DNA from: Balamuthia mandrillaris
Lineage: Eukaryota; Discosea; Longamoebia; Balamuthiidae
NCBI GenBank assembly: GCA_031835245.1
Contig: JAVKOQ010000025.1
Location: forward strand, 278,501-342,500
DNA length: 64,000 nucleotides
Reading direction: 5' to 3'
This document shows positions 36,324 through 47,327 of this stretch, one piece after another; positions within the stretch are counted from its first letter, which is position 1, and each line of letters opens with the position of its first letter. A program made the translations under genes and the position numbers. The notes below the pieces were generated by a model. That model was not told where the DNA came from. It saw only the letters and a program-made list of their open reading frames with translations, and ran no database searches.

Positions 36324-36406
36324 ACCATTGCAGAACTTTATTTTCGGAAGGAACTGGAGGAGAAGGCAATGGTTTTTCTTGGACCTTGCCGTACGTTTAT
36401 TTATCC

Positions 36407-36450
<44 letters not shown>

Positions 36451-38440
36451 ACCTCTCTCCCTCTCTACCTCATTCGTTTTTTTTGTTTGCGTTGATAGAA
36501 ACGAACAATACAAACAGAAAAAGTATGGAGCGTATAACGTGTGGATATTCAAACACCGGCATGTGATACTGACCCAGCCCGACCTTGTTGACTACGTTCT
36601 AAACCGTAACTTTAGGAATTATGTACGTGCCATCATCAGCTGTTTCTTTGTTGCAGTTGGGGTGAAGTAAAGCATATTCTTTTCCACAGGAAAGAGGACA
36701 CGCTCGTCGCTCTCTCTTTCGCGAACTTCTTGGGGACGGGTTTGTACATAGCTTTCAAAAGAATTGAAACCAGGTAACCCTTCCACGATTGCTAACTGGT
36801 TGTTACAACCAAAGCATATTTACAGCAGATGGGCGTTCGTGGATGCTCCATCGCAAACTGGCCAAACCATTGTTCCGTTCGACATTTATTGCTCATGGGA
36901 TGGTCCCTGTCTTTGACAAGCACATCCGCCATCACCTCTTCACCGCCTTCCAAGAGGCCGCTCGCTCTGGAAAGCCTCTTGACCTACTACAGGTTTTAAC
37001 CGTTCTCTTTTTTGTATTTGTTGCATGAAGGGTGTCTTAACAAACAAGATAGTTGTTTATGAGTTTCACCATGGGCACCTTCTTGGAATTGGGACTTGGT
37101 TGCAAGGATGGCACCCTCACGGAGAAACAACGCCAGAAGTTCCAAGCCTGCTTTGAAGGAGCACAGGTGCCCTTTCTTCTTCTGTCTGTCGTAGAAGTGA
37201 TGATATGATCGAGACTTATTCAAACTTCTTAACAAAGGGAGGCATCGTAAGAAGATTGTTGAACCCGTTAACAGGATTTATCGCTTCCCGAGATATCAGA
37301 AAGTGTGTGGCGTACATAGACAAACACGTCTATGCCATCATACAACAAAGAAAACAAGAGAGCATGAAAGAGCTGCGAAGCAAAACCGACATATTCTCTC
37401 AGTTTTTAGCGCTGACTGACGATGATGGACAACCCCTATCTGGTTTGGTTTCGCACTTTCTTTCTGTATATCTAGTTGTGACACTCATGTGACACTCATT
37501 TTCTATCTTTTTCTGTTTCAATTCTCATTGGATGTAAAGCCAAGTATTTGAGAGATGTATTTTTGAACTTTCTCCTTGCTGGACGTGATACCACCGCTAC
37601 TGTAAGGACTAGTTCTCTCTCTCCCCCTCTCTCTGCTCTCGGTCCTCACTTATCGTGATATGGCAATCAATACAGACTCTTACATGGGCGTTCTACTGTA
37701 TCTGTAAAAATCGTGATGTTGCACAAAGAGTTTGCTTCTCTCGCTCTCTCTCTCTCTCTCTCTCCCTCTCTCCCTCTCCCTCTCCTCTTCATTTGTGTTG
37801 ATCCCTTGCTCTATGAACTATTTGGCTAATCTGCACGCAGTTGACCAAAGAGATCCAGGATGTTGTCATAGGCGAAATTCCAACGATGGACGAGATCCAG
37901 AGAATGACTTTTGCCAAGAACGTCATCACTGAAGCCTTGCGACTGTTTCCTCCTGTTGCCTTCAACGGTAGAATGGCGGCTGAAGACGACGTCCTTCCGA
38001 ATGGCGTCAAGATATTTGCTGGAGATGAACTCATTTACTCCCCGTTTTGTATGGGACGTTTGGAGTACGAAGACGCTGAGAGGTTTGATCCGGATCGTTG
38101 GACCGAGGAAAGAGCTCAGCATTACCATAAAGGATTGTTCTCCTCCTTCCATCTTGGTCCTCAGGTTTGTTGTTTTCCCTGTTGCTCAAAAGGATGGCCA
38201 TGAATAACCTCAAACAACTAAAATATGCAGACATGCTTGGGAAAGGATATGGCCTACACGGAAGCGGTGCAGACCATGTGCGCCCTTTTGAAGCATTACA
38301 AAGTGCGTTTGGTGCCCGGAGAGGAAGAGAAAAACTCTTTCAAGGCTTCCATTCTTCTCACTCCATCCGGCGGCATGCTTGTCACCGTAAAACCAAGACA
38401 GAAACAACAAAAAGAACGAGGAATGGACCTTTGCCAATGA
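36324..38440 (+). CDS. Cytochrome P450 (CYP4/CYP86-like)
   Basis: About ten exons; those from 36499 onward splice well (36499-36622, 36690-36738, 36815-36992, 37053-37167, 37238-37442, 37540-37600, 37676-37729, 37841-38164, 38231-38440). Motifs: LLGDGIFTADGRSWMLHRK (helix C region), the oxygen-binding LAGRDTTAT, the EALRLFP ExxR helix, FDPDRW, and the heme-binding FHLGPQTCLGK with the cysteine ligand. The heme motif has Gln where Arg is common. The fatty-acid hydroxylase families CYP4/CYP86 are the closest in feel. The N-terminus is unresolved: no membrane anchor is seen and only about 250 bases separate it from Deltex, so the first exon start is approximate. Confidence 0.87.
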
Positions 38441-38475
38441 TCGTCGAATAATTCAAAAGTTCGAACAAAATCACC

Positions 38476-38919
38476 GGTCCTGGTTCTGCGAAATCTTCCA
38501 GGCTACCGAGTGGAAGTAAAAAGAGATGAGATAGAACAAAACAAAATATGGGTAATTATCAAAAGGCTTCCATTGTTGGAAGTTGAACTGCAAGCCAACT
38601 TGTACAGCTTCTTCTTCGTTGTTGTCAAGTTGAAAAGGGAATGGTCCAAAAATAAAATCCTCCTTTCTCTATCATCTGCCATGTAGATGACCATTCTAAC
38701 CTATTTGAAAATATAAGAGGAAATTGAAACGTCTTGGCTTGGTTAGCTGACCGCCATGCATCTTGCCCAACGCCATGCAGTTGCATTGCAGAAAATATGG
38801 CTTGCAGTTCAACTTCCAACAATGGAAGCCTTTTGATAATTACCCATATTTTGTTTTGTTCTATCTCATCTCTTTTTACTTCCACTCGGTAGCCTGGAAG
38901 ATTTCGCAGAACCAGGACC
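38476..38919. repeat. Perfect 121-bp inverted duplication
   Basis: 38476-38596 on the plus strand equals the reverse complement of 38799-38919 without a difference, separated by 202 bases. The right arm is the part of the Myb-like gene coding for VLRNLPGYRVEVKRDEIE and the following LPLLEVELQA. The left arm, in the P450 3' flank, can encode the same peptide in the other direction. A transcript across both arms would form a long hairpin. Confidence 0.95.
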
Positions 38920-39501
38920 ACAGCATCAGTCGTCTGAGCACGCCAAAACCAGATGTCTTGTTGTGGTAATGGAGTGAGTTGATGTGGCAGAGGTGATGAA
39001 GAAGAAAGGCGTTTGCGCTTTAGCCTTTGTGTTGGTGACGTGTAATGAGTGTTGTGTTGCTGTACAGCCACCTTTTGGTATTGTGGCTCAGGCAGTTCTT
39101 CTTCTTCTTCTTCTTTCTTTTCTTCTCCCTCTTCTTCCTCTTCAGAAAAGCCCGTTGCTTCTTCTGCTTCCTGATCTAAGACAGGCTCAGCAGTTCGTCT
39201 CATGCTGTTTCTTAATGCAAAAAGGTCATGTATCACAGATGTTGAGGGTGCTTGTGAATAAAAGTTAGCAGGAGTACCTAAAGGCAGAGAGCAACTACTG
39301 TTACCTTTTTTTTTTAGCTCCATCTTTTTTGAACTCAATAGTTCTTTCCATTTCCTTTGAATGGCGGCCACAGATCGAGATTTGCCAAAGTCCTTCATCA
39401 ACATGGGACACGCTTTTTCCCAATCTCCGTTGAAGCTTTTAATGGCGTCACTTACAACTTTTAGTTCCTCTGCAGTCCATGCCTTGCCTCTCCCTCCACT
39501 C

Positions 39502-39503
<2 letters not shown>
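38625..39503 (-). CDS. Myb/SANT-like protein of a Harbinger-type element
   Basis: Frame of about 292 residues starting MSGGRGKAWTAEELKVV. The N-terminal trihelix-type Myb domain (WTAEELKVVSDAIKSFNGDW, CPMLMKDFGKSRSVAAIQRKWKELL) should bind DNA. An acidic Glu-rich middle and a Ser-rich linker follow. The C-terminal segment reading WFWRAQTTDAVVLVLRNLPG and continuing VEVKRDEIEQNKIWVIIKRL resembles, weakly, an alpha-crystallin-like beta fold. In Harbinger elements such proteins carry the transposase to the element ends. An in-frame Met at 39554 would only add a (TH)n run translated from a (GT)n repeat, so I prefer 39503. The final 60 residues lie between the arms of the inverted duplication and may not be original. 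Confidence 0.7.

Positions 39504-39532
<29 letters not shown>
39504..39532. repeat. (GT)n microsatellite at the Myb start
   Basis: About 14 GT units lie immediately upstream of the Myb-like ATG, in its presumed 5' UTR (as AC on the sense strand). Confidence 0.95.
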
Positions 39533-39537
<5 letters not shown>

Positions 39538-39777
39538 GTTTTGTGCAGTTTCACCGTTTACAAACAAACAAAAAAAAACAACCTTCAAAAAGAACTTTTG
39601 CCACCGCCGTGGTGATCACCACGCCAGAAGCTAACTCATCTTTTTTGCTTTCCTCTTTTCTTGTTTTCAGGCTTCGAAATTTCGTTGAACGAAGATCGGT
39701 GCAGATCGTTTTTAAGTTCATTATTGAGGTCGCTGAAGTTCATAAGTTTAAATAGTTAGTTTAGTTCTCAAGTTGCG

Positions 39778-39994
39778 AACTTCAAACTTCAATCTGACGG
39801 ATACCCATCGGTTTTTTGATCTTTTTTCCGAAATTTCGAGTTAATTTATAACTCCCAACCAACGGAAAAACAAAAGGAACTCCGTTTGATTGATAGTTGG
39901 ACAAATTGAATTAAATTTCGTTTGGAGAGGATCGAGATCTTAAGGGTTCGCACTGTGTTTCCGTCAGGTATCCGTCAGATTGAAGTTTGAAGTT
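39778..39994. repeat. 28-bp inverted repeat between the Myb and DDE genes
   Basis: 39778-39805 (beginning AACTTCAAACTTCAATCTGA) is the exact reverse complement of 39967-39994. The 161-base interior is AT-rich. It sits in the bidirectional upstream region of the two element genes and might be transposase or Myb binding sites, or a small nested palindromic element. Confidence 0.85.
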
Positions 39995-40136
39995 TGAAAG
40001 TTTGAATAAGTTCGAACTTTGACGAACTTGCGTGTATAGCGACCTGGCGATCTGTCGATCTTCAATCTACGAAATTTCTTCTGCGAGGCTCTTGTGCTCA
40101 CTTGGAGCTCATATTATTATTTTTTACAAGAAAGTG

Positions 40137-41236
40137 ATGCGCGAAGAAAAGATGGCTTCTTCGCGTGGTGTCGCTGCTATGCTCCACCTTCTTGAGTGTG
40201 GTGAAAAGCTTATTGGTAGCAAAGTCAACGAGCGAAAGTGGCGAGCCCATTTTGGGGTTAGTTTTGAAACAACTGTTGTGTTAATGTGTATTTTGCAAGG
40301 ATGTCACTTTGAGCGACCGTTTAGTTGCAAATACTTGCTTTGGACGCTTTACTTTTTGAAAGTGTATCCCACTGAGGACGTGGGTTGCACTTTTTGCCGT
40401 TGTACTCCCAAAACTTTTCGATTTTGGGTCCATCATGTCGTTGAAGCATCATTGGAACCACTCGTCACTATGTTTAAGGTTTTACATTACTTCCCCTTCC
40501 CCCCCCCCCTCTCTATTTCTCTCTCTCTCCTTTTTGTTGTTGTACTTCTTCTTGTTTCTTTGTTTTTTTCTTTCTTTGTTTCTTTGTCTTTTTTTACTGT
40601 CATTCTTCTTTTTCTCGCTCTGATCTTTTTTCTTGTTTTTTCTTTTTCTTTTTTTTTCTTTTTTTTCTTTTTTTTTTTTTGCTTGTAAAGCACTTTGACC
40701 AGTGTCACAGCCAAGTTCTCCACCGACCTTTAGTCACAGGCATCATAGACACTACAGAGTGTCCTGTTCAGCGTTCTATGAATGCCAACACTCAACGTAC
40801 ATTTTATTCTGGCAAAAAAAAGCAGCACACAGTCAAATATGAACTTGTGTGGGACTTGGCGACGGAGCTCTTTTCATGGGTCAACGGCCCTTTTCCAGGT
40901 TCAGTACACGACCTCACAATTGCTCGTCAAGGTGTTCTCAATTACCTTTCCATTCGTGAGATCCTTTTAGGCGACCTTGCTTACCTGGGTGAGCCGAGTT
41001 TTTTTACTCCCATCAAGAGAGAGCAAGGACAAAGCTTGAGCGAGTTGGCTGAAGTGTTTAACCGGCTGTTGGGAGCAGAACGTGTGGAAGTGGAGAGGGC
41101 GATTCGTCGTCTTAAAGTTTTCAACTGCTTACATACCACTTGGCGTCACTCTTTAGAGTTTCATTCTTCATGCTTCACTCTTATTGTTTGTATTGTAAAC
41201 ATCGATTTATGTTTTTTTCCTTTGACTCGCAAATAA
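40137..41236 (+). CDS. HARBI1-like DDE transposase
   Basis: Two exons (40137-40478 and 40691-41236) give 295 residues. Catalytic acids are in VTGIIDTTECPVQ, PGSVHDLTIAR and RVEVERAIRRLKVF. The N-terminal region (KWRAHFGVSFETTVVLMCIL, KTFRFWVHHVVE) looks like the helix-turn-helix that precedes the DDE core. The frame is intact with a proper intron, unlike the copy at 7.4 kb, to which it is only distantly similar. It could be active or a domesticated host gene. An internal Met at 40152 is an alternative start. Confidence 0.88.
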
Positions 41237-41566
41237 ACCTTCGTTCCCTCAGGTTCGTGTTTTAAACAAAATAAAAAACGTGTTTAAACTAAGCAGAACA
41301 AACTCTCGTTCCCTCAGGTCTACCGATAATTCGATTATCATCCAAATATCACAATTATTTTCATCCAATTAATAACAACGAAAGAAAGAACGAAAAGAGT
41401 AGTGGAAAAAAGAAGAAGAACCTCGCAGCGAGCCTGTTGAGGTGCTCGTGCCCTTGCCTTTTATTGTTTTGCAGCTCCAGTGGAGAGGATCCAGAAGATA
41501 CAAAAAATAGAACGTTATTTATTCAAAAAACAAAAAAAATAATAAACGGAAAAACTGCATGAAAGC
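41237..41566. other. Intergenic; tandem CGTTCCCTCAGGT motifs
   Basis: CGTTCCCTCAGGT occurs twice, at about 41243 and 41309, 66 bases apart. Otherwise AT-rich with no gene. Confidence 0.5.
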
Positions 41567-41932
41567 ATGCAAGCAAAGACCGCTCCCATCTTCGAGTATG
41601 TTCTCGTCATCAAACTAGATCAAGGTTTCGCCTTGCTTCTCTCTATCTATGCATCCCTCCTTTTCTTTGTGGTTTTGTTGTGTCTGAGCCTTTTTTGAAA
41701 AATCAAAGAGCCGGGGGCCAAAGCAGTGACGGACTACCGCTTTCCACCAAAGGACTCGACCTCCGCTGCTGGCGATAAGATTGCTTCCGCCATCACTCGC
41801 TTCTGCTTTCCGGAGGCGGAGGCACCTGACCCCAAAGGCAAAATCAGAAAAAAGCTTCTCAGGTTGGATTCTGCTCTTCTCGTTTTTTTTCTCTGCTCTT
41901 CTTTCTTCTCCTCTCTTTTCCTGCCTCTCTCC

Positions 41933-41963
<31 letters not shown>

Positions 41964-44900
41964 AATCCTCTTTCACTCGCCCTCTCTTCCTCTTTCTCAC
42001 TTCTCTTGTTGTTATGGCTTGGAAGCAAGTTGAGCAGTCATAGTGAAACATTTTCTTTTGTGTTGACGGAGGCGGATGGCTCTCGCCAGTTTGGCTACTG
42101 TCGTAGGATGAAAGCGCCAGACCCCAAACGCAAAACCGGATATGTTCTCGAATGCTTTTGCATTCTTAGCCTTCAGTTCGTATCCATTCTTTCCTGTTTC
42201 TTGCTTTGATTCCATGCGTCCTTTTGTCCTTTCGTTCTTTGTTTCGTATTCTACTCTGTTTCGTTATGTTGTCCATGATGAAAAGCGAAACTGTGATCAT
42301 CACTCATTTCGAAATGATGAACTTTGTTTCTATAATTTGTCACTACCACTGAGACTACATCTTCTTTTCTCATCTTCTTTCTTCTCGTTTCGTTCTTTTT
42401 CCATCCTATTTCTTTTCGGACGATTACTTACACAATAATGGCTATTGCAGTTCTCAGTTCTCATTATTTAGACAGATATTGGACATAGTGGAAGATAGAA
42501 GAAGAGCATCAAACACAGGTGCCTTCACATTTCTTAAATCAGTCTTGACACATGAGTTTCCACAGCCAGGTGAGCGCATTGTAGTCAATACCTTCTCTCT
42601 GAGGAAAGGCGTAGACAGGGAGGAATATCCACTCGTGCGCTCATTGAGAACTGAGTTTGATTATCTTGACTATGTACACGCACACACACACACACACTCT
42701 CTCTCTCTTCCCTTCCTCCCTCCTGTCTTTTGATTCCTCTGTTCTCTATTCTCGCGCTTTGTCTCTGGCCCTCTCTCGACATTTTATTACTTTATCCCTT
42801 CTGATAATGGCTCTTTAATGCACAGGTTTCATTTGCAACGTTGTTTAGATTAGTTCCAGTGAACAAAATTATTGACCTCGTCAGTCATTTGTTGTTGGAA
42901 CGTCGTTGCATCATCGCTGCAAAGCACTTGGGCACGCTGTCTACCTGCATAAATGCTATTGGGGCTCTATTGTATCCTTTCAGTTGGCAACATGTCTTCA
43001 TTCCAGTTCTACCGCAATCGTTGCTGGATTACTGCAGCGCTCCGATGCCCTTTTTATTGGGTATTCTTGACAGTTCTTTGCCTCTCTTGAAGAAACTTCC
43101 AATGGAAGAGGTTAATCTTTCTTTCTTGTCGTTTCTTTCGTTTTTCTCTGCTCGGAATTGATGTTAATATTCAAAAAATGAATGAAGGTGGTTGTATTGA
43201 ATGTTGATCGAGGCAGCTTTATAATGGATCCAGGTTTTCCCAACATGTTGCCTCCAGAGCTTTCCAAGCAGCTGGACTCAGACTTGCGCACATTGGTTTC
43301 AACAAGCAGTAAGTTTGGCTCCATTTTTTTTTCTTTTGTATTATACATCCTCAAATATCGTTAACGTCATACTCTGTGCTGCGATTAACTAGAGGGAAGA
43401 GCTTTCGACCTCGGTGTAGGACGTGCCTTTGTTAAGTTCTTTAGAGGAATATTTGGGAGTTACAAAAATTACTTTCGGCAACACAAGTTCGACTTGGAAG
43501 CATTTATCAATGCCCAACCAGCTGAACACAAAGAATTTTTGATGGCACTCGAAGGTAGTCAGATGTGGCAAAGCTTTTTAGCGGAGAGAGAGACAGCCGA
43601 ACGACGTGGCAAACTGATGGAGGAGTGCATTTTATTACAGCAAGAGACAACAGAGCTGTCGAAACTCAATTCTTGTAATTTTGAACAACCTGCAGTATTT
43701 CAAATCTGTACTAACTGTGGGGCTGACGTGGAAGATGGAACTGAAGGTTGGTTCATTCCTTTATTCCCCTCTCCCATTTCCTCTCAAACTAAGAGATCTT
43801 TCGTTTTTTATGTAATCTCAAAACAGACAAGCATGGTAATCCAATGTGTGGGCAATGTATGGAGGTGAAGAACAAACGTGGAGTTGGAGGGTGGCTAAAG
43901 ATGATGCGAGGAGGTAACCTTCCCCTTCTGCTTATAGCTCCTTGTCTCTAGAACTCATACTAACTAAATTAATGATAATTAATGCAGCACCTGAAGAGGA
44001 AAAAGAGCCAAAAGGTTCGAATCCACTGCGCCGAATGTTTAAAAAAGCGGATACAGATACTACCAACAACATTGCTCTCCCGTCGTCATCGTCGTCTTCT
44101 TCTTCACGAATACCCCGCGTTACTCCACTCGAAAACGCCAATTCTTCTGCTCCTGCTCCACAACAAAGAAAACCTTCTTCCTGGCTCAAACGCTCCTCTT
44201 CAGAGGAATTTACTCGTCAATCACCAACCTCAGATGCAACCTCTTCGCCCTCTTCATGTTCTTCATCTCAAAAAGCCACGAACGATGCGCCTACCAAACG
44301 GCCACTTGCTCTTAACCGCTCCGCAGAGCGAACAGTAACAGGTCCACCAAATCGTGTTACTAACGACGTTCCTCTTGCCGCTAAACCGTTGCCGCCGTTG
44401 CCTCGTTTCATAAATAACGATAATAATGCCCCATCCTATCGCGCCAGTCTCGCCACGAACGCATTCATCATGGCTGACAAAGGCGGAGCTCAGACTAACA
44501 GTATCCCTTCTGCTCCAGCACCTTCTCTTTCGTCTTCGCTTTTGCGCTCTTCGTCTTCATCCTCCTCATCCTCATCTCCATCCTCTTCATCTTCACTGAA
44601 AGCAACGGCAACCTCGTCACCATCTCCTATCAGTCTAATGAACCGGCCTTCTCCTTCAGCAACCGTTTCTGGGGCACCGCCTGCTCGTCCCCCGCGATCG
44701 GTCAGTCTCTATTTTCTGAACACAACTTTGTTTGTTTTACTCATTGCATTTGTACTTCCCTTAGCAGGACGCAGCTCGGGGTATAGCCATATCCTTGTCC
44801 CGTCCTTCTTCCGCTCCTTCATCAACTTCTCCATCATCGCCGTTAACTGCGTCCACACCTGTCCCCAATTTATCGTCTGCCTCTTCTTCTGCACGTTTTG

Positions 44901-45631
44901 TGTCTTCGCGACCGCCTGTTGCTTCTCGTTTACAGCGTCAACAACAACCAAGATCAAGTTCTCATCGAGATACCTTCACAAAACCCAAAACACCTGCTGC
45001 CACCACCACTCCAACCCAAGCGCCTTCCTCTTCCTCTACCAGAGTAAATCCTCTCACCCTTTTTATTCCCGGTTCTCTCTCTTCCTTGATTATTATTTCT
45101 TCGTTGTTATGACTGATTTGCAAACTTTAAACAGGCACCTGCTGCTTCAGTTGCTGGGGGTGGAGGAAGTGGAGAGGCGGCGGCAGAATCAGGAAGATGT
45201 GGGGGTTGTGGCAAAGACGTGGATCGCCTGATGGAAGCAGCGGTATTGGCGCTGGGCCTGATGTGGCACTGTGGCTGCTTCAAGTGTGACCACTGCAAAG
45301 AGGCGTTTGGTATGCAAGCTCTGAAGTATGTACAGCGGCAAGGCAAAGCTTACCATTCTGCTTGCGTGCAATTGGCATTTCCGCCTCGCCTCTGCGCCAC
45401 TTGTCAAACTCCTTTACGTACGTTTTGTTTCTTTGCTTACTCATTTCTTTCACTCACTTTTTTTTTACTTTTTGCAATTTTACAACAGAAGGAAGATGCG
45501 TGAACGCAGAAGGTGCACAGTATCATGCCCGTTGCTTCGTATGCGATGAATGCCGTCGGCCTCTAACTGTTGGATATGCACAAGTGGAATCACGAAGACT
45601 TTGTAATGGCTGCTCGTTGCTGTCTTCTTGA
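41567..45631 (+). CDS. DENN domain protein with zinc ribbon and two LIM domains
   Basis: Twelve exons join in phase (41567-41624, 41709-41862, 42035-42175, 42451-42673, 42826-43110, 43188-43308, 43393-43746, 43827-43913, 43988-44700, 44768-45043, 45135-45417, 45489-45631) to 945 residues. The upstream DENN part has FEYVLVIKLDQ, YRFPP and TFSFVLTEADGSRQFGYCRR. The core has LFRLVPVNKIIDLVSHLLLE and ALLYPFSWQHVFIPVLP. The downstream part has FVKFFRGIFGSYKNYF. A small Cys4 zinc element follows (CTNCG and CGQC, about 433-456), then a long Ser/Pro linker. Two LIM domains close the protein (CGGCGKDV, HCGCFKCDHC; CATC, HARCFVCDEC, CNGC). DENN proteins are Rab exchange factors and LIM mediates protein contacts. 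Intron 3 carries a snoRNA candidate. Confidence 0.9.
42266..42360 (+). ncRNA. Intronic C/D box snoRNA candidate B (18S rRNA guide)
   Basis: Inside DENN-LIM intron 3. C box ATGATGA is at 42275-42281, C' ATGATGA near 42314-42320 and D box CTGA at 42349-42352. Flanks ATGTTGTC and GACTACAT pair with one mismatch as a terminal stem. The guide TTGTCACTACC before the D box is identical to that of the Deltex-intron copy. The arm regions differ between copies while boxes, guide and pairing remain, as expected for a functional RNA. Confidence 0.82.
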
Positions 45632-45704
45632 AAAGGGGAAAATTTGTTGTAGATCAGTATGAACTAGAAGAGCATGAATGCTGCAAGATCTGACATGACG
45701 ATAA

Positions 45705-46024
45705 TCACGAAGACGATGAAGAATAGCACCCGTTGCACACGCGGACCGGCTTTCGTGATCCGAGTACGGAAGGCAGTGCCATTTTGTTCAACGAGCAGCT
45801 GCTACAAAAGATTAACCCACATTTCCTATTTATCATACGTTTGTTATTTAAAACATTTGAAATGAAGAATTGCCTGGAGCAGTTGTTTATTTCAACTTAC
45901 CTACAATGATGCTAGTTGGACGCAGCAAAAAATGTGAGTAGGAGTAGGGAGAGAAGAAAGAGAGGGAGAGAGATGCGGGTGGAGAGAGATGCAAACGAGC
46001 AAAGAAAAAAGAGCAAAGAAAGAA

Positions 46025-46075
<51 letters not shown>

Positions 46076-47327
46076 CTAACCCTTCTGTTTGTAAGCGTAA
46101 AAACCGAGGTACATGCTGTACAATTTTGAGTGGAGCTATCGTCCACCCATTCTGGCGCCGTTAATTCAGACGTTGATACCTCACCTGAGATTAACGGTTT
46201 TATAAGGAGCTGCAATGACGTGATGATCGAGGATGTAGTGAGCAGGGAACAACGGACCTTGGCTGCTAGAAAGGTCGCTGCTACAACCATCGCCAGTAGA
46301 TGCGATGTAACGGCCGTGCTCGGCTATATTGATTGCCATCGAGTCAGTTTCAACTCTTAAAAGGGAACAAAAGTGGAGTACGGAACCGAGCCTGTTCATG
46401 ATGGCGGTCACACCAGCTCCCGATGAGGCAGAAGACTCGGAAAAACTGATGCCTTTAGAGGCAGCCAATTGACCAGCTTCCTGTTTTGGATGTGTGGGCA
46501 GTGATTTGCAAAGAAAAGGAAGTACGGAAGGAAACACAAAAGGCATACCTGCAATAATGGTTGCCGATGAGAGGAACTGCTCTGGTCACACTTGGTTGCT
46601 ATCTATTTCATTCATTGCGAGGAAGGTATCAATATGGAAGTTATTGTCTTAAGGAGATCTGGGAGCTTAGAAAGAACGCCACCAAGCAAAAAAAGAGAGC
46701 TTCCGGGCTAGCTGGACAGAGCTCTTCAACCCAAGTTTTTGCCCGCTCGAATGAATGCTTCGAAGTTTAAAAAAAAAACAAGAATAAGAATGAGATGGAA
46801 GCAGGCAGGAGGATGAAAGAGCAAAGCAGAGGGCTGCGTTACCAGTTCAGTAGAATCAAATAAGACGAGAATAGCATGCACTGCTGAAGAAAGAAGGGCA
46901 GCCATTTCGTTGAAGTGCTCGGCTCCAGCCACCTCCCTTTGAGAAGCAAAACAAAAAAAAAAATGGTGAGCGATTGAGAAGCAACAAAAGGACAAAGCTG
47001 TTTTCTGCACCAAAGCTCTAGCTCAACTTGCAGTTGGTCGCTCGATGACAGAGTAACTTGCTTCGCATGTCGAGCCACTGGCATGCGTGCGTGAACGTGT
47101 TCGTTAGGCAATACAAGCACGATATTGTGCAAGCGAGCGTGTTTGTACGTACCGCCTACGGTAGGTTGATCCAGGGAAGGGTTCCATGCGCCCGAGACGA
47201 GACGGCGAATAAAAGCACTTTTACCACTACCAATACTCCCTAATACCTGGTCAGACAAATTAGTCAACAAGCGAGGAGCCCCAAGCGAAGCCATTGGTAC
47301 CAGGATTCTAACAGATGAACGGCCCAT
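45705..47327 (-). CDS. Ras/Rab-like GTPase fused to a FYVE zinc finger
   Basis: About ten exons on the minus strand. The GTPase part reads SVRILVLGSIGSGKSAFIRR (P-loop; the split LVLG needs a 54-base intron), PTVGG, ELELWEVAGAEHF (Glu replaces the usual DxxG Asp), ILVLFDSTELHSFERA, IATKCDQ (T in place of N in NKxD) and SESSASSGAGV. A linker leads to a FYVE finger: APEWVDDSSTQNCTAC, FTLTNRRHHCR, KCGLIFCSSCSLNKMALP and RVCNGCY. FYVE domains bind phosphatidylinositol 3-phosphate, so the protein should sit on endosomes. The HHCR codons are in an 11-nt micro-exon at 45901-45911. Splicing of the middle exons is inferred by motif continuity and the linker junction is less sure. Confidence 0.82.
46028..46073. 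repeat. (GA)n tract in the GTPase-FYVE intron
   Basis: About 22 GA units on the plus strand, so (CT)n in the sense direction, in the intron before the micro-exon. Confidence 0.9.

Larger units (their letters stand above)
38476..41236. mobile_element. Putative Harbinger-like element (Myb plus DDE genes)
   Basis: A Myb/SANT-like gene and a HARBI1-like DDE transposase gene stand divergently, 630 bases apart. This gene pair is the hallmark of Harbinger transposons. I did not find terminal inverted repeats or a target duplication, so the outer limits are not known and the coordinates only span the two genes and the inverted duplication. Confidence 0.5.

Noticed and set aside
38625-38930. Alpha-crystallin-like domain as a firm call in the Myb-like protein
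   Set aside because: The resemblance is limited to a hydrophobic beta pattern; not enough to name the domain.
38763-38969. Plus-strand frame opposite the Myb-like gene
   Set aside because: It is the antisense of a better coding frame that carries the Myb domain.
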